NCBI GenBank assembly: GCA_964371865.1
Contig: CAYJOR010000002.1
Span: 62,001 to 126,000 of the forward strand
DNA: 64,000 nt
Reading direction: 5' to 3'
Origin: CAYJAZ01 sp964371865
GTDB taxonomy: Bacteria > Desulfobacterota > Desulfovibrionia > Desulfovibrionales > Desulfovibrionaceae
Both the position numbers and the translations under genes were made by a program. This document shows positions 23,033 to 32,810 of the stretch, one piece after another (within the stretch, counting starts at the first letter, position 1; every line of letters starts with the position of its first letter). The notes beneath the pieces are model-generated. The model saw only the letters and a list, made by a program, of their open reading frames with translations. It ran no database searches and was not told the origin of the DNA.

Positions 23033-24565
23033 ATGAACTTCAAAAAACACATTCTACCGCTTATTGCCTATACTGCTGTTGCACCTGTTGTAACTTTTTC
23101 TGCAGTAGAAGCTAATGCAGCAGAGGACGTACCTGCAGTTATCGCTCAAAATGAGCCAACAGTTGTAGTTGGATCTGATGAGATAACTCACCCATTAGTA
23201 ATAACACCACTTTTAGAAACAGAAGCACCAAAAGTTTCACCACTTATTGATGCAGTAGAAATTTCAGTTTACGATTCAATGAAGGCTGTGTTGTATTACT
23301 CGCCAACTCTTCGTTCAATCAGAGAAAACAGAGTTGCTCAACAATACGAAGTTGAAAAAGCTAAATCTGGCTACTATCCATCTTTAGACGTAACCGGTAC
23401 TTACGGTGTAGCATATACTGACAACCAATCTACAAGAGACTTTGCTGAACGCCAACCTGGTAGATACAGTAACTTCAACGGATCAGCTACAGCTTCCGCA
23501 TCTGCAACATTAACTCAAATTCTTTGGAACGGCAAAATCGTTTCAAATACTGTCGACTACAACATATTTGTTTTAGAATCATTAGATAACCGTGTATACG
23601 ATAACGCAACAACACTTGCTCTTGAAGGCTTGATTGCTCATACTGATATCGTAAGAACTAAAAAAATTCTCGACCTCACAGTTAGCTATGTTGATAAACA
23701 CAGAGAAATTCTTAATCAACAAATCGCTTTAAGTGCATCTGGTATCATGACAGAAGCTGATGTAACTCAAGCTCAAGGTCGTTTGGTTCGTGCTACTGCT
23801 GATTTAAGAAATGCTGAAAACGCATACAAAAATTCAGTTAATAACTACGAACAACTTACAGGTCATGAACTTCCAGTATACTTCTTAGATCCATCTCTTC
23901 CACAACAAGAAGTTCAATCACCTGAATCAATCATTAGCACAGCTCTAATGAGAAACCCTAAAATCAATGCTTTACACTCAGATTATCAAGCAGCTTTCAA
24001 ACAAATTGACATTGCTGAAGGTGGTTATCACCCAGAAGTAACTCTTACATTTGGTGCTGAATACGATGATCCTTCACTCGAAGCGAACACAGGTAATAAA
24101 GAATACACAACTAGCGCATCTGCAACAGTTGGTGTATCTTGGAACTTATTTAACGGTTTTGCAACACAAAATACAGTTCTCGCTGCTAAAGCAAGATCAC
24201 GTATGGCGCGTGAAGACACCATCGCTCAAATTGATGCTGTAAAAACTGAAGCTATCCAAACTTACAACGATCTTAAAAATGCTCAAGAACTTCGTACAGT
24301 TTATGAAGATGCTAAAATGTACAACTTAGCAACTAGAGATAACTACCTATCTCAGTTCTCATTCGGTACACGTTCACTTCTTGACGTTTTAGATGCTGAA
24401 ACTGAACTTTACACAACTCAAGTGCAGCTAGCTACTTCTGAGTCAAACATTATCGTAAACTCATGGAGAGTTCTAGCTCTTCAAGGAACTTTACTTGATG
24501 ACTTGGATATAGAACCAACTGTATACGAAACTCCATTACCACCAGCATCATTTGATTTTGACTAA
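23033..24565 (+). CDS. TolC-family outer-membrane channel of a type I secretion system (LapE-like)
   Basis: Outer-membrane/periplasmic tunnel protein. It has 510 residues with a signal peptide ending near SAVEANA (about residue 32). The mature part has the duplicated coiled-coil OEP repeats: SPTLRSIRENRVAQQYEVE and a second copy at MRNPKINALHSDYQAA, with GTRSLLDVLDAETELY near residue 445, a hallmark of the AggA/LapE-like branch. It is the first gene of the operon, 20 bp before the LapB-like ATPase, and has a consensus promoter. Confidence 0.93.
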   Translation: MNFKKHILPLIAYTAVAPVVTFSAVEANAAEDVPAVIAQNEPTVVVGSDEITHPLVITPLLETEAPKVSPLIDAVEISVYDSMKAVLYYSPTLRSIRENRVAQQYEVEKAKSGYYPSLDVTGTYGVAYTDNQSTRDFAERQPGRYSNFNGSATASASATLTQILWNGKIVSNTVDYNIFVLESLDNRVYDNATTLALEGLIAHTDIVRTKKILDLTVSYVDKHREILNQQIALSASGIMTEADVTQAQGRLVRATADLRNAENAYKNSVNNYEQLTGHELPVYFLDPSLPQQEVQSPESIISTALMRNPKINALHSDYQAAFKQIDIAEGGYHPEVTLTFGAEYDDPSLEANTGNKEYTTSASATVGVSWNLFNGFATQNTVLAAKARSRMAREDTIAQIDAVKTEAIQTYNDLKNAQELRTVYEDAKMYNLATRDNYLSQFSFGTRSLLDVLDAETELYTTQVQLATSESNIIVNSWRVLALQGTLLDDLDIEPTVYETPLPPASFDFD

Positions 24566-24585
24566 AAAATAAAATTGGGAATACT

Positions 24586-26973
24586 ATGCAAACTAGCAAT
24601 ATGAAGACTGAGTCAGAGAATAAGCAACAAGAGAAAAATGGCAATTCACAACAAAGCCAACCAACTAACAATTCTCCTAGTAATTCTGTAGATATTGGTC
24701 TTGCACCTCGCGAAGTTGATTTTTTCCCACCGTTAGTACAAAGTTTCTCGACACTTTTCTCCCTATACGGGAGACAAGTGTCGAGCAATGCAATAAATTT
24801 TGCGCTTGGCAATAGCGCACCATCTCCTGCTTCATGCCAAAGAGCAGCGAAACAGCTTGGTCTTAACTCGCGTATTGTACATAAACCTGAAATACGTGAA
24901 ATTTTAGATACCGTATTGCCATCAATCCTTATTCTTCAAAATCAACAATCTTGTATCCTTGTTGAGAAGAAAGGCGACACTGCACAGATTATTATGCCTG
25001 AACACGGCAATACTGTGACAATAATTGATATTGATAAATTACAAGAAATTTACTCTGGATATGCAATTTTTGCTGCATTAGATCCAATGGCCGACAAACG
25101 CCTTCATAGTATTGTAAAAATACAAACCAAACGTTGGTTCTGGGACGTTGTTTGGCATTATATTCCATTATACCGTCAAGTTATTATCGCTACAATTGCG
25201 ATTAACTTACTTGTTCTTGTTGGTCCATTATTCTTTATGAACGTTTATGATAGGGTTGTTCCGAACCTTGCTTACGATACCCTATGGGTTTTAGCTGTAG
25301 GTGTGCTAGTAGGTTATATCTTTGAATTTATTCTTAAGGTCTTGCGTTCAAACTTTACTGACAGAGCAAATAAAAACATTAATACTATTGTTACAACAAG
25401 ATTGATGCAAAAAATCATGGAAATGCGTCTTGAAGATAGACCAGATTCATCAGGTGCACTCATCAACCACATGAAAGAATTTGAATCGTTGCAAGATTTC
25501 TTTAGTGCCGTAAGCTTACTTACAGTTATTGACTTGCCATTTATGATTCTTTTCCTATTTGTTGTATTCTTCATTGGTGGAAATGTTGTATACCTTCCAA
25601 TCATAGCAATTATTATCCTGATATGTTCTATTCTAATACTTCAAATAACAATCAAAAAATTTAGTTTACTCAACCATCAATCAAACGTTGAAAAAAATGC
25701 TCACCTTGTTGAAATGATTACAGGTATGGAAGCTATTAAAATGGCAGTAGCTGAAAACCGTATGTTACAAATATGGGAAAAAGTTATAGCTTATTCAGCT
25801 GAAGTTGGTACAAATTCTAAAAGAACAACTACTCTTGCAGTTAACTTTGCAACTTTCGTAAGTCATATTGTTTCAGTAACTCTTATTGTTTGGGGTGTTT
25901 ATCTAATCGGTTCCCACAGTCTTACAATGGGTGGACTTATAGCATGTAACATTCTTATTGGTAGAGCAATGTCATTTGTTATGCAGTTAGCATCTCTCAT
26001 GACTCGCTATCAACAAGCAAAAGTTTCATTGCAAGTTCTTAACCACTTGATGGAACTGCCTTCTGAACGTCACACAAGTTCACATCTTGTTGAATTTGGT
26101 GACTTACCTCACTCACTAGAACTCACAAAAGTATCCTTTGCATATAAAGGTGCGCACTTACCTACAATTGATGACGTAAGTCTTACAATTAATCCGGGCG
26201 AGAAAGTTGGTATTATCGGAAACATGGGTTCTGGTAAATCAACAATGGCGAGACTTTTATGTGGTCTTTATACACCAACAGCAGGTGCTGTAAAATTTGG
26301 TGGTGTTGACTTACGTAGATTAGATATGTCAGAGCTTAGAACTCGTGTAAGCTTCCTTCCACAAGATCCATTACTCTTCCACGGAACCATTCGTGAAAAC
26401 ATTGCTCTTGGTTCGATTCATATTCCAGATCAGCTTGTAGTTAGAGCAGCTTGGATTGCTGGTGTGCATGAATTTGTTCAACACACTCCTGAAGGATATG
26501 CAATGCAAGTGGGTGAAAAAGGACAAAACCTCTCAGGCGGACAAAGACAAGCAGTTGCTCTAGCACGTGCTCTTCTACATGACCCAGATGTAATTATCCT
26601 TGATGAACCAACAAGTAATATTGATGGAGCAACTGAAGCTAGAATCAAGTCAAGATTGAAGAAAATCATTCAAAATAAAACTTTAATCATTAATATGCAC
26701 AGAATGAGCTTGCTTGAACTCACAACAAGACTTATAGTATTACAAGACGGTAAGGTTGTTGCTGATGGTCCTACTAAAGAAGTTTATGCGTGGCTAAATA
26801 GTAAACAACAAGCTCCAACAAGTAATCAACAGTCACCACAAGTAAAAAACACACTTGTAAATAACTCACCGGGAAACACAGATCCTAGAAGAGTTATACC
26901 TAAAGAGGCTGAAGCAGAGAACGCTCAGGAAGAAGTAAAACCTGATGACTTTGTTAGAACTACAACTGATTAA
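24586..26973 (+). CDS. lapB: Type I secretion ABC transporter (LapB/LssB-like)
   Basis: Inner-membrane exporter ATPase for a large secreted adhesin. The 795-aa chain has a degenerate C39 peptidase-like domain (about 45-170, no catalytic Cys at its start), about six helices between 200 and 480, and a C-terminal ATPase: Walker A GNMGSGKST near 545, LSGGQRQAVALARAL near 648 and VIILDEPTSNID near 670. A C39-like domain without protease residues is the mark of exporters that keep the substrate leader. A polar Gln/Asn/Pro-rich N-terminus and C-terminal tail are poorly conserved. It follows the TolC gene by 20 bp. Confidence 0.93.
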   Translation: MQTSNMKTESENKQQEKNGNSQQSQPTNNSPSNSVDIGLAPREVDFFPPLVQSFSTLFSLYGRQVSSNAINFALGNSAPSPASCQRAAKQLGLNSRIVHKPEIREILDTVLPSILILQNQQSCILVEKKGDTAQIIMPEHGNTVTIIDIDKLQEIYSGYAIFAALDPMADKRLHSIVKIQTKRWFWDVVWHYIPLYRQVIIATIAINLLVLVGPLFFMNVYDRVVPNLAYDTLWVLAVGVLVGYIFEFILKVLRSNFTDRANKNINTIVTTRLMQKIMEMRLEDRPDSSGALINHMKEFESLQDFFSAVSLLTVIDLPFMILFLFVVFFIGGNVVYLPIIAIIILICSILILQITIKKFSLLNHQSNVEKNAHLVEMITGMEAIKMAVAENRMLQIWEKVIAYSAEVGTNSKRTTTLAVNFATFVSHIVSVTLIVWGVYLIGSHSLTMGGLIACNILIGRAMSFVMQLASLMTRYQQAKVSLQVLNHLMELPSERHTSSHLVEFGDLPHSLELTKVSFAYKGAHLPTIDDVSLTINPGEKVGIIGNMGSGKSTMARLLCGLYTPTAGAVKFGGVDLRRLDMSELRTRVSFLPQDPLLFHGTIRENIALGSIHIPDQLVVRAAWIAGVHEFVQHTPEGYAMQVGEKGQNLSGGQRQAVALARALLHDPDVIILDEPTSNIDGATEARIKSRLKKIIQNKTLIINMHRMSLLELTTRLIVLQDGKVVADGPTKEVYAWLNSKQQAPTSNQQSPQVKNTLVNNSPGNTDPRRVIPKEAEAENAQEEVKPDDFVRTTTD

Positions 26974-27060
26974 TAACTGAAGCTTTCCTTATTAGTACGA
27001 TATATTAGGGACAAAAACCGTAATTCTAAATTACTACATTCTAGCTTATGAGAAATTACC

Positions 27061-28749
27061 ATGAATAAAGAACAAAACACTAATATAGCAAAAAATCCTA
27101 AAGCAGGGAAAGACTACTCTCCTAAATCCGGTACTGATTACTCACCAAAAGCAGGAAAGGATTATTCGCCTAAACCTGAAGTACAACCAGAACCTGCTAA
27201 AGAAGTTGTGCCTCAAACAGAAGCACCGAAAGTTCCTTTAGCTAAAATAGATCCAGTAAAAATGGCTGTGCCAGCTGATGCTGTTACTCAAAATGCTAAT
27301 GGAGAAATTGAACTTTCTCCTGACTATATTGAAAAGAAAGACCAAAAACGCCCTGTTAATAGTGATAAACTTCAACAGCAGAGCGGATCTGAAGCAGAAG
27401 AACTATTTACTGCTAAAAGAAAGAAGCCTACAAATGAAGAAAAAGAATATATGTCTGACATTGACGCTGTTTGGAACGATACAGGTTCAACTCGTCAACG
27501 TGCAGTAACATTCCTTATTCTTGCACTACTCCTTAGTTTTATAGCTTGGGCTTCTTGGGCTACGATTGATGAGCTTACAAGAGGACAAGGGCAAGTTATC
27601 GCATCTTCAGGAACTCAGGTTATCACTCACTTAGAGGGTGGTATTCTATCTGATATTCTTGTTACAGAAGGTGTTATTGTTGAAGAAGGTCAAATACTTG
27701 CAAGAGTTGAAAACGTTGCGGCTGAAAGTGTGTACCGTGATACTCAAACAAAAATTTACGAACTCACTGCAACTATCATTCGTTTGGAAGCAGAGCTTAA
27801 TGATACACAGCTACAGTACTCTCCTGAATTAATTTCTGCTGCTCCTAATATTGTTGAATTACAAACTCAAGTATACAATACACGTAGACGTCAATTCTTA
27901 TCAGAAATAGATGTTCTTGATACTCAAAGTCAGCAAGCTCACTACGAACTTGATGATATGGAAAAGAAACACCGCACTACAACTGAAGCTCTTTCTTTAG
28001 CATCGCGTCGTCTCGATCTCTCAAGACCAATGGTTGCTCAAGGTCTTTATGCTGAAGTTGACTTCTTAAACTTACAACAAGAAATTGTTAACCTGCGTGG
28101 CGAGCTAGATTCTCTTGAAAATAATATCTCAAAAGCAGAGATTGTTGTGCAAGAATCAGAACTTAAGAAAAATTTATTCAAATCTGAATATAACTCAAGA
28201 ATTATTGAAGAAATCAATAAAATTACATCAGAACGTAACTCTTTAGAAAAGAACTTAACTACAGGTTCTGATAGAGTTGTGAGAACCGAAATCCGCTCTC
28301 CAATGCGTGGAGTTGTGAACCAAATTGTTCTCAACACAAAAGGTGGTGCCGTTAAGCCTGGTGAACCAATCATGGAAGTTGTTCCTTTAGATGATACTTT
28401 GCTTATCGAAGCTAAAATTAGCCCTGCTGATATCGGTTTTATTTATCCAAATCAAAAAGCCGTTGTAAAGCTAACAGCTTATGATTTCTCTATCTTTGGT
28501 GGATTAGAGGCGAAAGTTGAGCAAATTAGTGCGGATACAATTCAAGGGCAAGGACAACAAGCTAACGAATACTTTTATCTCGTAAAACTGCGTACAACTG
28601 AAAACAGCCTAGAGTATAGAGGTGAAACTCTACCTATTATCCCTGGTATGATTGCAAGTGTTGATATTATTACTGGTAAAAAGACAATCATGCAGTATCT
28701 TCTCAAACCAATCTTAAAAGCTAAAGACAATGCTTTACGTGAAAGATAG
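27061..28749 (+). CDS. lapC: HlyD-family membrane fusion protein (LapC-like) with a long N-terminal tail
   Basis: Periplasmic adaptor joining the ABC exporter to TolC. It has 562 residues: a long hydrophilic cytoplasmic tail (1-145), a single membrane helix near 147-168 (VTFLILALLLSFIAWASWAT), a lipoyl/coiled-coil region, and the HlyD C-terminal signature (EIRSPMRGVVNQI, then GEPIMEVVPLDDTLLIEAKI). The tail carries three near-identical DYSPK repeats at about residues 18-38 and is rich in Lys and Pro. Such an N-terminal tail is far longer than in typical LapC. Its stop overlaps lapG by 20 bp. Confidence 0.93.
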   Translation: MNKEQNTNIAKNPKAGKDYSPKSGTDYSPKAGKDYSPKPEVQPEPAKEVVPQTEAPKVPLAKIDPVKMAVPADAVTQNANGEIELSPDYIEKKDQKRPVNSDKLQQQSGSEAEELFTAKRKKPTNEEKEYMSDIDAVWNDTGSTRQRAVTFLILALLLSFIAWASWATIDELTRGQGQVIASSGTQVITHLEGGILSDILVTEGVIVEEGQILARVENVAAESVYRDTQTKIYELTATIIRLEAELNDTQLQYSPELISAAPNIVELQTQVYNTRRRQFLSEIDVLDTQSQQAHYELDDMEKKHRTTTEALSLASRRLDLSRPMVAQGLYAEVDFLNLQQEIVNLRGELDSLENNISKAEIVVQESELKKNLFKSEYNSRIIEEINKITSERNSLEKNLTTGSDRVVRTEIRSPMRGVVNQIVLNTKGGAVKPGEPIMEVVPLDDTLLIEAKISPADIGFIYPNQKAVVKLTAYDFSIFGGLEAKVEQISADTIQGQGQQANEYFYLVKLRTTENSLEYRGETLPIIPGMIASVDIITGKKTIMQYLLKPILKAKDNALRER

Positions 28750-29443
28750 AATAGAGAATAAAACTCCATATTTTATAGCTATTATCACTTCATTAAGAAG
28801 TTTAAAGATTTCTTATAAAGTAGTGACTAGTATACTAATATGTTTGTTTTTTTCAATATCAGATGTAAGTCTGGCTTATTCCGCAGAGAAAATTCTTCTT
28901 TTTGGTAAGATGGAATTTAAAGGCAGAATAAAAACTCTACCTCAATGGGTAAAAGTTTTAGAAAAAAATTCTAAAAACCCAATCTTTTCTGATGATTATC
29001 AATTAAATTCAAAAACAACATGGGGTCAATTTAAGCAAGATCTTGTTCCCCTCTCTAAAAAAGAACAACTAAATAAGGTTAATCTTTTTTGGAATAGATG
29101 GCCCTATAGACTAGATAGTCAGGTCTGGAAGACTCCAGATTATTGGGCAGCACCTTACGAATTCAAGAAAAATTCAGGCGATTGCGAAGATTATGCAATA
29201 GCAAAATACTTCACCCTTAAGGAACTTGGATTTTCTGTCGATGATATGCGTATAGTAATTGTTATGGAAACAATCCGTAACATCGCACATGCTGTTCTCG
29301 CAGTATATTTAGATAATGATGTTTATATTTTAGATAACCTCTCAAATGCGGTGTTATCTCACACGAAACTACGAAACTATGATGCTCAATATTCTGTTAA
29401 TGAGAAATATCGTTGGGGTCATGTAAAAGCTAAAAAGAAATAA
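28730..29443 (+). CDS. lapG: LapG-like periplasmic transglutaminase-type cysteine protease
   Basis: Predicted calcium-dependent protease that clips the N-terminus of a LapA-type adhesin and so releases it from the cell surface. It has 237 residues: a signal/anchor helix at about 31-50, then the BTLCP family fold. The triad is C152 in SGDCEDYAIAKYF, H187 in NIAHAVLAVYL and D202 in YILDNLSNAV; the acidic pair next to the Cys is the calcium site in studied LapG proteins. It overlaps lapC by 20 bp and is 18 bp before the putative regulator. No adhesin gene is nearby. Confidence 0.9.
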   Translation: MLYVKDRIENKTPYFIAIITSLRSLKISYKVVTSILICLFFSISDVSLAYSAEKILLFGKMEFKGRIKTLPQWVKVLEKNSKNPIFSDDYQLNSKTTWGQFKQDLVPLSKKEQLNKVNLFWNRWPYRLDSQVWKTPDYWAAPYEFKKNSGDCEDYAIAKYFTLKELGFSVDDMRIVIVMETIRNIAHAVLAVYLDNDVYILDNLSNAVLSHTKLRNYDAQYSVNEKYRWGHVKAKKK

Positions 29444-29461
29444 TCTGATATGGAGTCAACA

Positions 29462-31537
29462 ATGAAAAGTCCTGAACAGAACCAAAAATCTTCTGTTGCT
29501 AAAAAAAGGCAAGCTCTTGCTATTGTTGTTTGTTTGCTAATTGCAATATGTGGTGTTGCTTATTATGTTTCAAATCTTAATTATGAAAAGAAAAAAGCTG
29601 ATATTCTAAATGCTGAAAATATCAACCTTACAAGCTGGGTGCAAGGCACAATTCAAGCTATATCTATATGGGTAGAAAGTATTGATGAACAAGGTCAGCG
29701 TATCAGTAATTCTGATTCATACCGAGGCTTTATTGAAGATGTTAGGTTAGCTGGCGAAGATGTTGCCTCAGAAATCAACACTTCTGACATTGTTACTTCG
29801 CAACTTGATACAAATTATGATGAACTAATAGATCAAGTACCTTTCTGGCGTAGTGCTCTATATGATTACATGAATAATATCGGCATGTTTGATGCACGTA
29901 TAGTTAATGCTGATGCTGTAACTATACTCTCAGCACTTCAAATACCAACAGCTATTACACCGAATCAAGTTCTTACTGTAAAAAAATCTATAGACAATAA
30001 CAAAATTGCTATATCTCCAGTGCGCACATCAGCATCAACAATGGTTATCGACTATGCACTTCCAATCCTTCCATTTGTTTATAATGAAAATGATCCACCA
30101 ATAGCCGCGGTTCTTTTTACACTTCCTATAACAAATCAGATTGCGCAATTCTTATCACGTGATATTCACGCTGAAACACAAACTATTCCGTATATTATTC
30201 AAAAAAATGGTGATTTGTATCAAAATATTCAAGTTCATACCCCAAAACCATCTGATATAACAACTCAACTTGACTTTAACTCTTCCCAAATTTTACCATT
30301 TGGAATAAGAACATCAGTCGATGGAACAACTCAAGTTTATTCTTATGCAGAAAAAGTTCCTGGACTTGATATGTGGGTTGTTCTTGAATTGCCTGCTGAT
30401 GTCATTATCAATACCTTTACTTCTATGGCTTGGACTATTTATGGTCTTGGAGCTCTTGCAAGCATTGGTGTTATCTTGTTGTTTGCTATGATTTGGTGGA
30501 TGATGATTGGTAAAGAACAAAGAGAAGCTGCAGAAAAATTTAGAAAGCTTTATGATGTTATTGCACAGCAAAAAGGATTACTAGATAGTATCAACCTTTC
30601 TCTAGAAGTTGGTCTTATAATGATCGATACTGATGGTAAAATCCAAATTTCTAACAAAACCTTTAATGAAATTGTAGGAAAAGATGAAGATGGTATGGTA
30701 GATGCTAGCTTACTTTCAGTATTTGAAGGTCAAGTTGCTGGTATCTTCATGGAGAAGGTTGATAAAGTTGTTGAAAATGATACTTATCTAACTTTTGAAG
30801 TTGAAATTCCGAAGCAAGACATTATTTCCCTTTACCGTGTAACACTCTATCCTTTCCATGATGACTATGACGATGGTGTTGATATTCTAGGTGCAGTTGC
30901 TACCCTTCAAGATATTACAGAATTTAGACGTAATAGCGAAAAGAATAAGAAACAACAAGCTAATATTATTCAAGCATTTGTTCGCGCAATTGAGGGTGTG
31001 GATCCATATCTCACCGGTCACTCACAAATGATGAGTAACGTTGGTGTACTTATGGCAAAACATATGAATATGACTGAAGAAGACATTTCTACTATTCATA
31101 ATGCTTCTATCTTCTCGCAAATTGGTAAACTCTTCATCGATAGAGAAATACTTATCAAAACAGGCAAACTTACACCAGAAGAACTTACAAAAATCAAACA
31201 CCTTCCTGAAAAAGCATATGAAGTTCTTTCCGGCATTGGTTTTAGTGCTCCTATTGCTACTGCGGTGCGTCAAATGTATGAACAACTTGATGGTAATGGA
31301 TATCCAAATAAACTAAAAGATGAAGAAATAATTATTCCTGCACGAATTCTTGCTATAACAAACTCATTCTGTGCTCTTATTAGTGAGAGATCGTTTAGAG
31401 CTGGATTGCCAATCAATGAAGCAATTGGAAAACTTAAAGAATGTCCTAACCAGTTTGATCTTGAACTTCTTAATGTTCTTACTGAAGTAATAAAAACTCC
31501 TGAAGGTGCTACTGCACTTACCGTTAATAAAGATTAA
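29462..31537 (+). CDS. Membrane sensor with PAS and degenerate HD-GYP domain (candidate LapD replacement)
   Basis: A 691-residue protein with two membrane helices (about 14-38 and 321-349) flanking a periplasmic domain of about 280 residues, then PAS (about 370-490) and an HD-GYP-type domain (about 495-680). In the HD-GYP part the early His (TGHSQ), the KHLP His and GNGYP are kept. The catalytic HD is Ser-Gln (S552-Q553 in IFSQIGK), HHE is replaced by QMYE, and the late Asp is Asn (AITNSF). Phosphodiesterase activity is therefore unlikely. The ATG at 29462 has GGAG 6 nt upstream; an earlier ATG lacks one. Its position next to lapG suggests the LapD job: hold LapG in the periplasm on a cytoplasmic signal. 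Confidence 0.85.
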   Translation: MKSPEQNQKSSVAKKRQALAIVVCLLIAICGVAYYVSNLNYEKKKADILNAENINLTSWVQGTIQAISIWVESIDEQGQRISNSDSYRGFIEDVRLAGEDVASEINTSDIVTSQLDTNYDELIDQVPFWRSALYDYMNNIGMFDARIVNADAVTILSALQIPTAITPNQVLTVKKSIDNNKIAISPVRTSASTMVIDYALPILPFVYNENDPPIAAVLFTLPITNQIAQFLSRDIHAETQTIPYIIQKNGDLYQNIQVHTPKPSDITTQLDFNSSQILPFGIRTSVDGTTQVYSYAEKVPGLDMWVVLELPADVIINTFTSMAWTIYGLGALASIGVILLFAMIWWMMIGKEQREAAEKFRKLYDVIAQQKGLLDSINLSLEVGLIMIDTDGKIQISNKTFNEIVGKDEDGMVDASLLSVFEGQVAGIFMEKVDKVVENDTYLTFEVEIPKQDIISLYRVTLYPFHDDYDDGVDILGAVATLQDITEFRRNSEKNKKQQANIIQAFVRAIEGVDPYLTGHSQMMSNVGVLMAKHMNMTEEDISTIHNASIFSQIGKLFIDREILIKTGKLTPEELTKIKHLPEKAYEVLSGIGFSAPIATAVRQMYEQLDGNGYPNKLKDEEIIIPARILAITNSFCALISERSFRAGLPINEAIGKLKECPNQFDLELLNVLTEVIKTPEGATALTVNKD

Positions 31538-31543
31538 TGAATA

Positions 31544-31577
31544 AAGCCATGCAGTTTTTTACACTACTGCATGGCTT
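31544..31577 (+). terminator. Hairpin ending the Lap operon
   Basis: Perfect 12-bp stem, AAGCCATGCAGT with ACTGCATGGCTT, and a 10-nt loop, 6 bp after the last gene of the operon. There is no strong U-run, so the terminator call is moderate. Confidence 0.6.
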
Positions 31578-31607
31578 AGTTAAATTTCTAAACTAAACGG
31601 AAAAGAC

Positions 31608-32810
31608 ATGAAAATTCTTTTTATTTCAAAATATTGTCCTTCTCATTTTCAAAATATTCTTTTGTACTTTTCTGTTAACCCTCAAAATCATATACACTTT
31701 TTTTCTGAATACAGGCATCAAGAACTAGCATTGAAAAATGTTACTTATACAAATATTAGATTCCCGCGTGTTCAGTATAAAGGAAGTAAATCGGAACAGA
31801 CATCTATTAGGCTACTACGACGTTCTTTAGCGTTTTCAAACGCCTTAGATCGACTAAAAAATACTGGGTTCACACCTGATATTATAGTTGCTGATACAAA
31901 CCACGCTTGCTCTTTAAACTTGCCTGAAATTTTCCCTAATGTTCCAACAATTGGATTTTGTGAATGGTTTTTCCAAAGTGATCTTTCGCCTAATCTTGAT
32001 AAATCTGAAGAAGATTATTCACCAGAGTTTTTACCATTTAAAATTAATAATATGTTTCAACTTGAAACTTTAAGAACTTGTACAAAACTCTTCACTTTTT
32101 CTCAATGCCAAAAAAAATCTTTTCCAGAATTTATACAAAAGAAAATATCTGTAATTCCTCAAGGCATTAATACAGACTTCTTTGCACCAAAACTAGAAAA
32201 GAATAAAATACCATCTTTTTTAAATGGGTATGAAGACAGCGAAATAGTCTTACTTTCTTATAGAAATACAAAAAGCGAACAGACTCTTTCTGTTGCTCTA
32301 AACGCTTTGAAAGAAATTTTTAGAAGTAGAAAACAAACGAAATTACTTCTTTTATCAAGAGCAAATGTAAATCCAGAAGAATTGCAAAAAGTATTACACC
32401 AAGCACAGCAAGTACTTGGAGAATTTAGCAATCGCATAATTGTTCACACAGGAGCAACCATAGAAGAGTATAAATTCGCCCTTCTAAGAGCTAGAGTACT
32501 ACTCTATCCATTCAATATGCTTTTTGTGAATACATCGCTTTTTGAGGCATTCAGCTGTGCAACAACTGTGATAGCACAACAGTCTCCAGCTCTAGAAGAG
32601 TTTATTACACATGGAGAAAATGCCTATTTTCATGCTTATGATAGACCGGATACATTAGCGCAATTAGTAGAAGAAGTTCTAAATGATCCGAATTTATCGA
32701 AAAATCTCAGAACACAAGCACGAAAACAAGCAGTTACATCATTGTCAATAAAAACCGAGCTAAGAAAAATCGTTAAAACTATTGAACCTTTTATCCAACA
32801 AGAGAATTAA
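31608..32810 (+). CDS. Group 1 (GT4-like) glycosyltransferase
   Basis: GT-B fold sugar transferase, probably in surface polysaccharide synthesis. The 400-aa protein has an N-terminal Rossmann half (MKILFISKYCPSHFQNIL) with TIGFCEWFFQSDLSP, and a C-terminal half with VIPQGINTDFFAPK, LSYRNTKSEQTLSVALNAL, and ARVLLYPFNMLFVNTSLFEA then ALEEFITHGENAYF, the donor-binding EX7E-type region. It is a single gene after the Lap operon, and its 3' end overlaps the convergent XRE regulator by 4 bp. The sugar and acceptor are unknown. Confidence 0.85.
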   Translation: MKILFISKYCPSHFQNILLYFSVNPQNHIHFFSEYRHQELALKNVTYTNIRFPRVQYKGSKSEQTSIRLLRRSLAFSNALDRLKNTGFTPDIIVADTNHACSLNLPEIFPNVPTIGFCEWFFQSDLSPNLDKSEEDYSPEFLPFKINNMFQLETLRTCTKLFTFSQCQKKSFPEFIQKKISVIPQGINTDFFAPKLEKNKIPSFLNGYEDSEIVLLSYRNTKSEQTLSVALNALKEIFRSRKQTKLLLLSRANVNPEELQKVLHQAQQVLGEFSNRIIVHTGATIEEYKFALLRARVLLYPFNMLFVNTSLFEAFSCATTVIAQQSPALEEFITHGENAYFHAYDRPDTLAQLVEEVLNDPNLSKNLRTQARKQAVTSLSIKTELRKIVKTIEPFIQQEN

